Below are positions 63,769 through 64,000 of a stretch of DNA of 64,000 nucleotides, in pieces. The position numbers and the translations under genes are program-made. Source of the DNA: Furfurilactobacillus milii (GTDB taxonomy: Bacteria > Bacillota > Bacilli > Lactobacillales > Lactobacillaceae). The stretch spans positions 1-64,000 of the forward strand of contig NZ_JAIWJF010000008.1 in NCBI RefSeq assembly GCF_021654115.1. Reading direction: 5' to 3'. The notes below the pieces were generated by a model, which saw nothing but the letters and a program-made list of their open reading frames with translations, was not told the origin of the DNA and ran no database searches. Positions within the stretch are counted from its first letter, which is position 1, and the number at the start of each line of letters is the position of its first letter.

Positions 63769-64000
63769 TGAAAATTTATTTATGTGGATCAGTTGGTAGT
63801 GGTAAGTCAACAATTGCTCGAAAATTGGCTAGTCAGACCGGGTGGCCCGCGTGGTCGCTGGATGATATCACCTGGGTTCGTGGAACGGTTGCTCAAAAAC
63901 GGCCAGAAGAAGAACGAATTGCAATGGTGAATAAAATCTGTCAACGACAGAATTTTATCATTGAAGGTGCTCAACTAGGTTGGATTGGCAAGACGACAAT
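63768..64000 (+). CDS. P-loop kinase-like protein (topology modulation/FlaR type), N-terminal part
   Basis: Open from ATG 63768 to the window end, 77 residues. P-loop G-S-V-G-S-G-K-S-T near the start, followed by S-L-D-D-I-T-W-V-R, then F-I-I-E-G, the layout of small AAA-type nucleotide kinase-like proteins annotated as topology modulation or shikimate/adenylate kinase-like. Coupled to the isochorismatase gene. C-terminus outside the window, so the subfamily is not certain. Confidence 0.75.
   Translation, partial: MKIYLCGSVGSGKSTIARKLASQTGWPAWSLDDITWVRGTVAQKRPEEERIAMVNKICQRQNFIIEGAQLGWIGKTT

Overview
The window looks like a chromosomal stretch of a lactobacillus (Lactobacillaceae, Firmicutes). 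Pointers are strong GGAGG ribosome binding sites, an S_MK-box upstream of metK, three T-box leaders, a folB-folK-folE-folC-Ham1-folP cluster, PepV, an L-lysine-type MurE and a flavin/menaquinone electron-transfer locus of the Listeria/lactobacilli kind. The species cannot be fixed from sequence reading alone. No phage, plasmid origin or CRISPR array was seen.

Layout. 1-126 is the end of an IS3-family element cut by the window edge. 146-7777 is a respiratory or extracellular-electron-transfer (EET) locus: an ecfT-like gene, dmkB, eetB, eetA and a membrane-anchored type II NADH dehydrogenase on the minus strand, divergent from two UbiA prenyltransferases, the first of which has lost its catalytic aspartates. 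7931-13236 has a D-Ala-D-Ala carboxypeptidase, a 57-residue membrane protein, tag and a short UvrA paralogue. 13257-29420 is mostly housekeeping: metK, an MFS exporter with MarR, PAP2, leuS, a YtgP-type flippase with a long acidic N-terminal tail, a pseudouridine synthase, NnrD, pepV, a deoxynucleoside kinase, mscL and a D-2-hydroxyacid dehydrogenase. 29658-32722 ends in a secreted protein with eleven exact 20-residue wall-binding repeats. 32841-35300 has tRNA-Leu, a Kv-type channel and an AT-rich islet with a Doc-like protein plus a 57-residue partner. 35595-37930 is a PadR-DUF1700-DUF4097-PspC envelope-stress operon.

38908-40349 is a 1.4-kb gene-free stretch that may hold two minus-strand structured transcripts. 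40350-44943 is the folate operon, followed by murE, a DUF1516 protein, a MATE exporter and small proteins. 49457-54480 is sulfur metabolism: MalY-like lyase, a Met T-box, a MetE-like methyltransferase, MetQ and LuxS, linking to metK through the SAM cycle. 54846-59055 has tRNA-Gly, a T-box-controlled amino acid permease and an SOS-controlled Y-family polymerase operon. 59370-62557 has a succinate-semialdehyde-type dehydrogenase under an apparent CcpA site and two VIT/CCC1 metal transporters behind a PerR/Fur-type box. The window closes with an isochorismatase and the start of a P-loop kinase.

The most unusual signal is a family of about 160-170 bp intergenic elements (3046-3203, 12967-13133, 54512-54681, 62655-62825, 62927-63094). 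Their short conserved core is embedded in stems whose sequences differ between copies while pairing is kept within each copy, as expected for a structured RNA or single-stranded DNA element.
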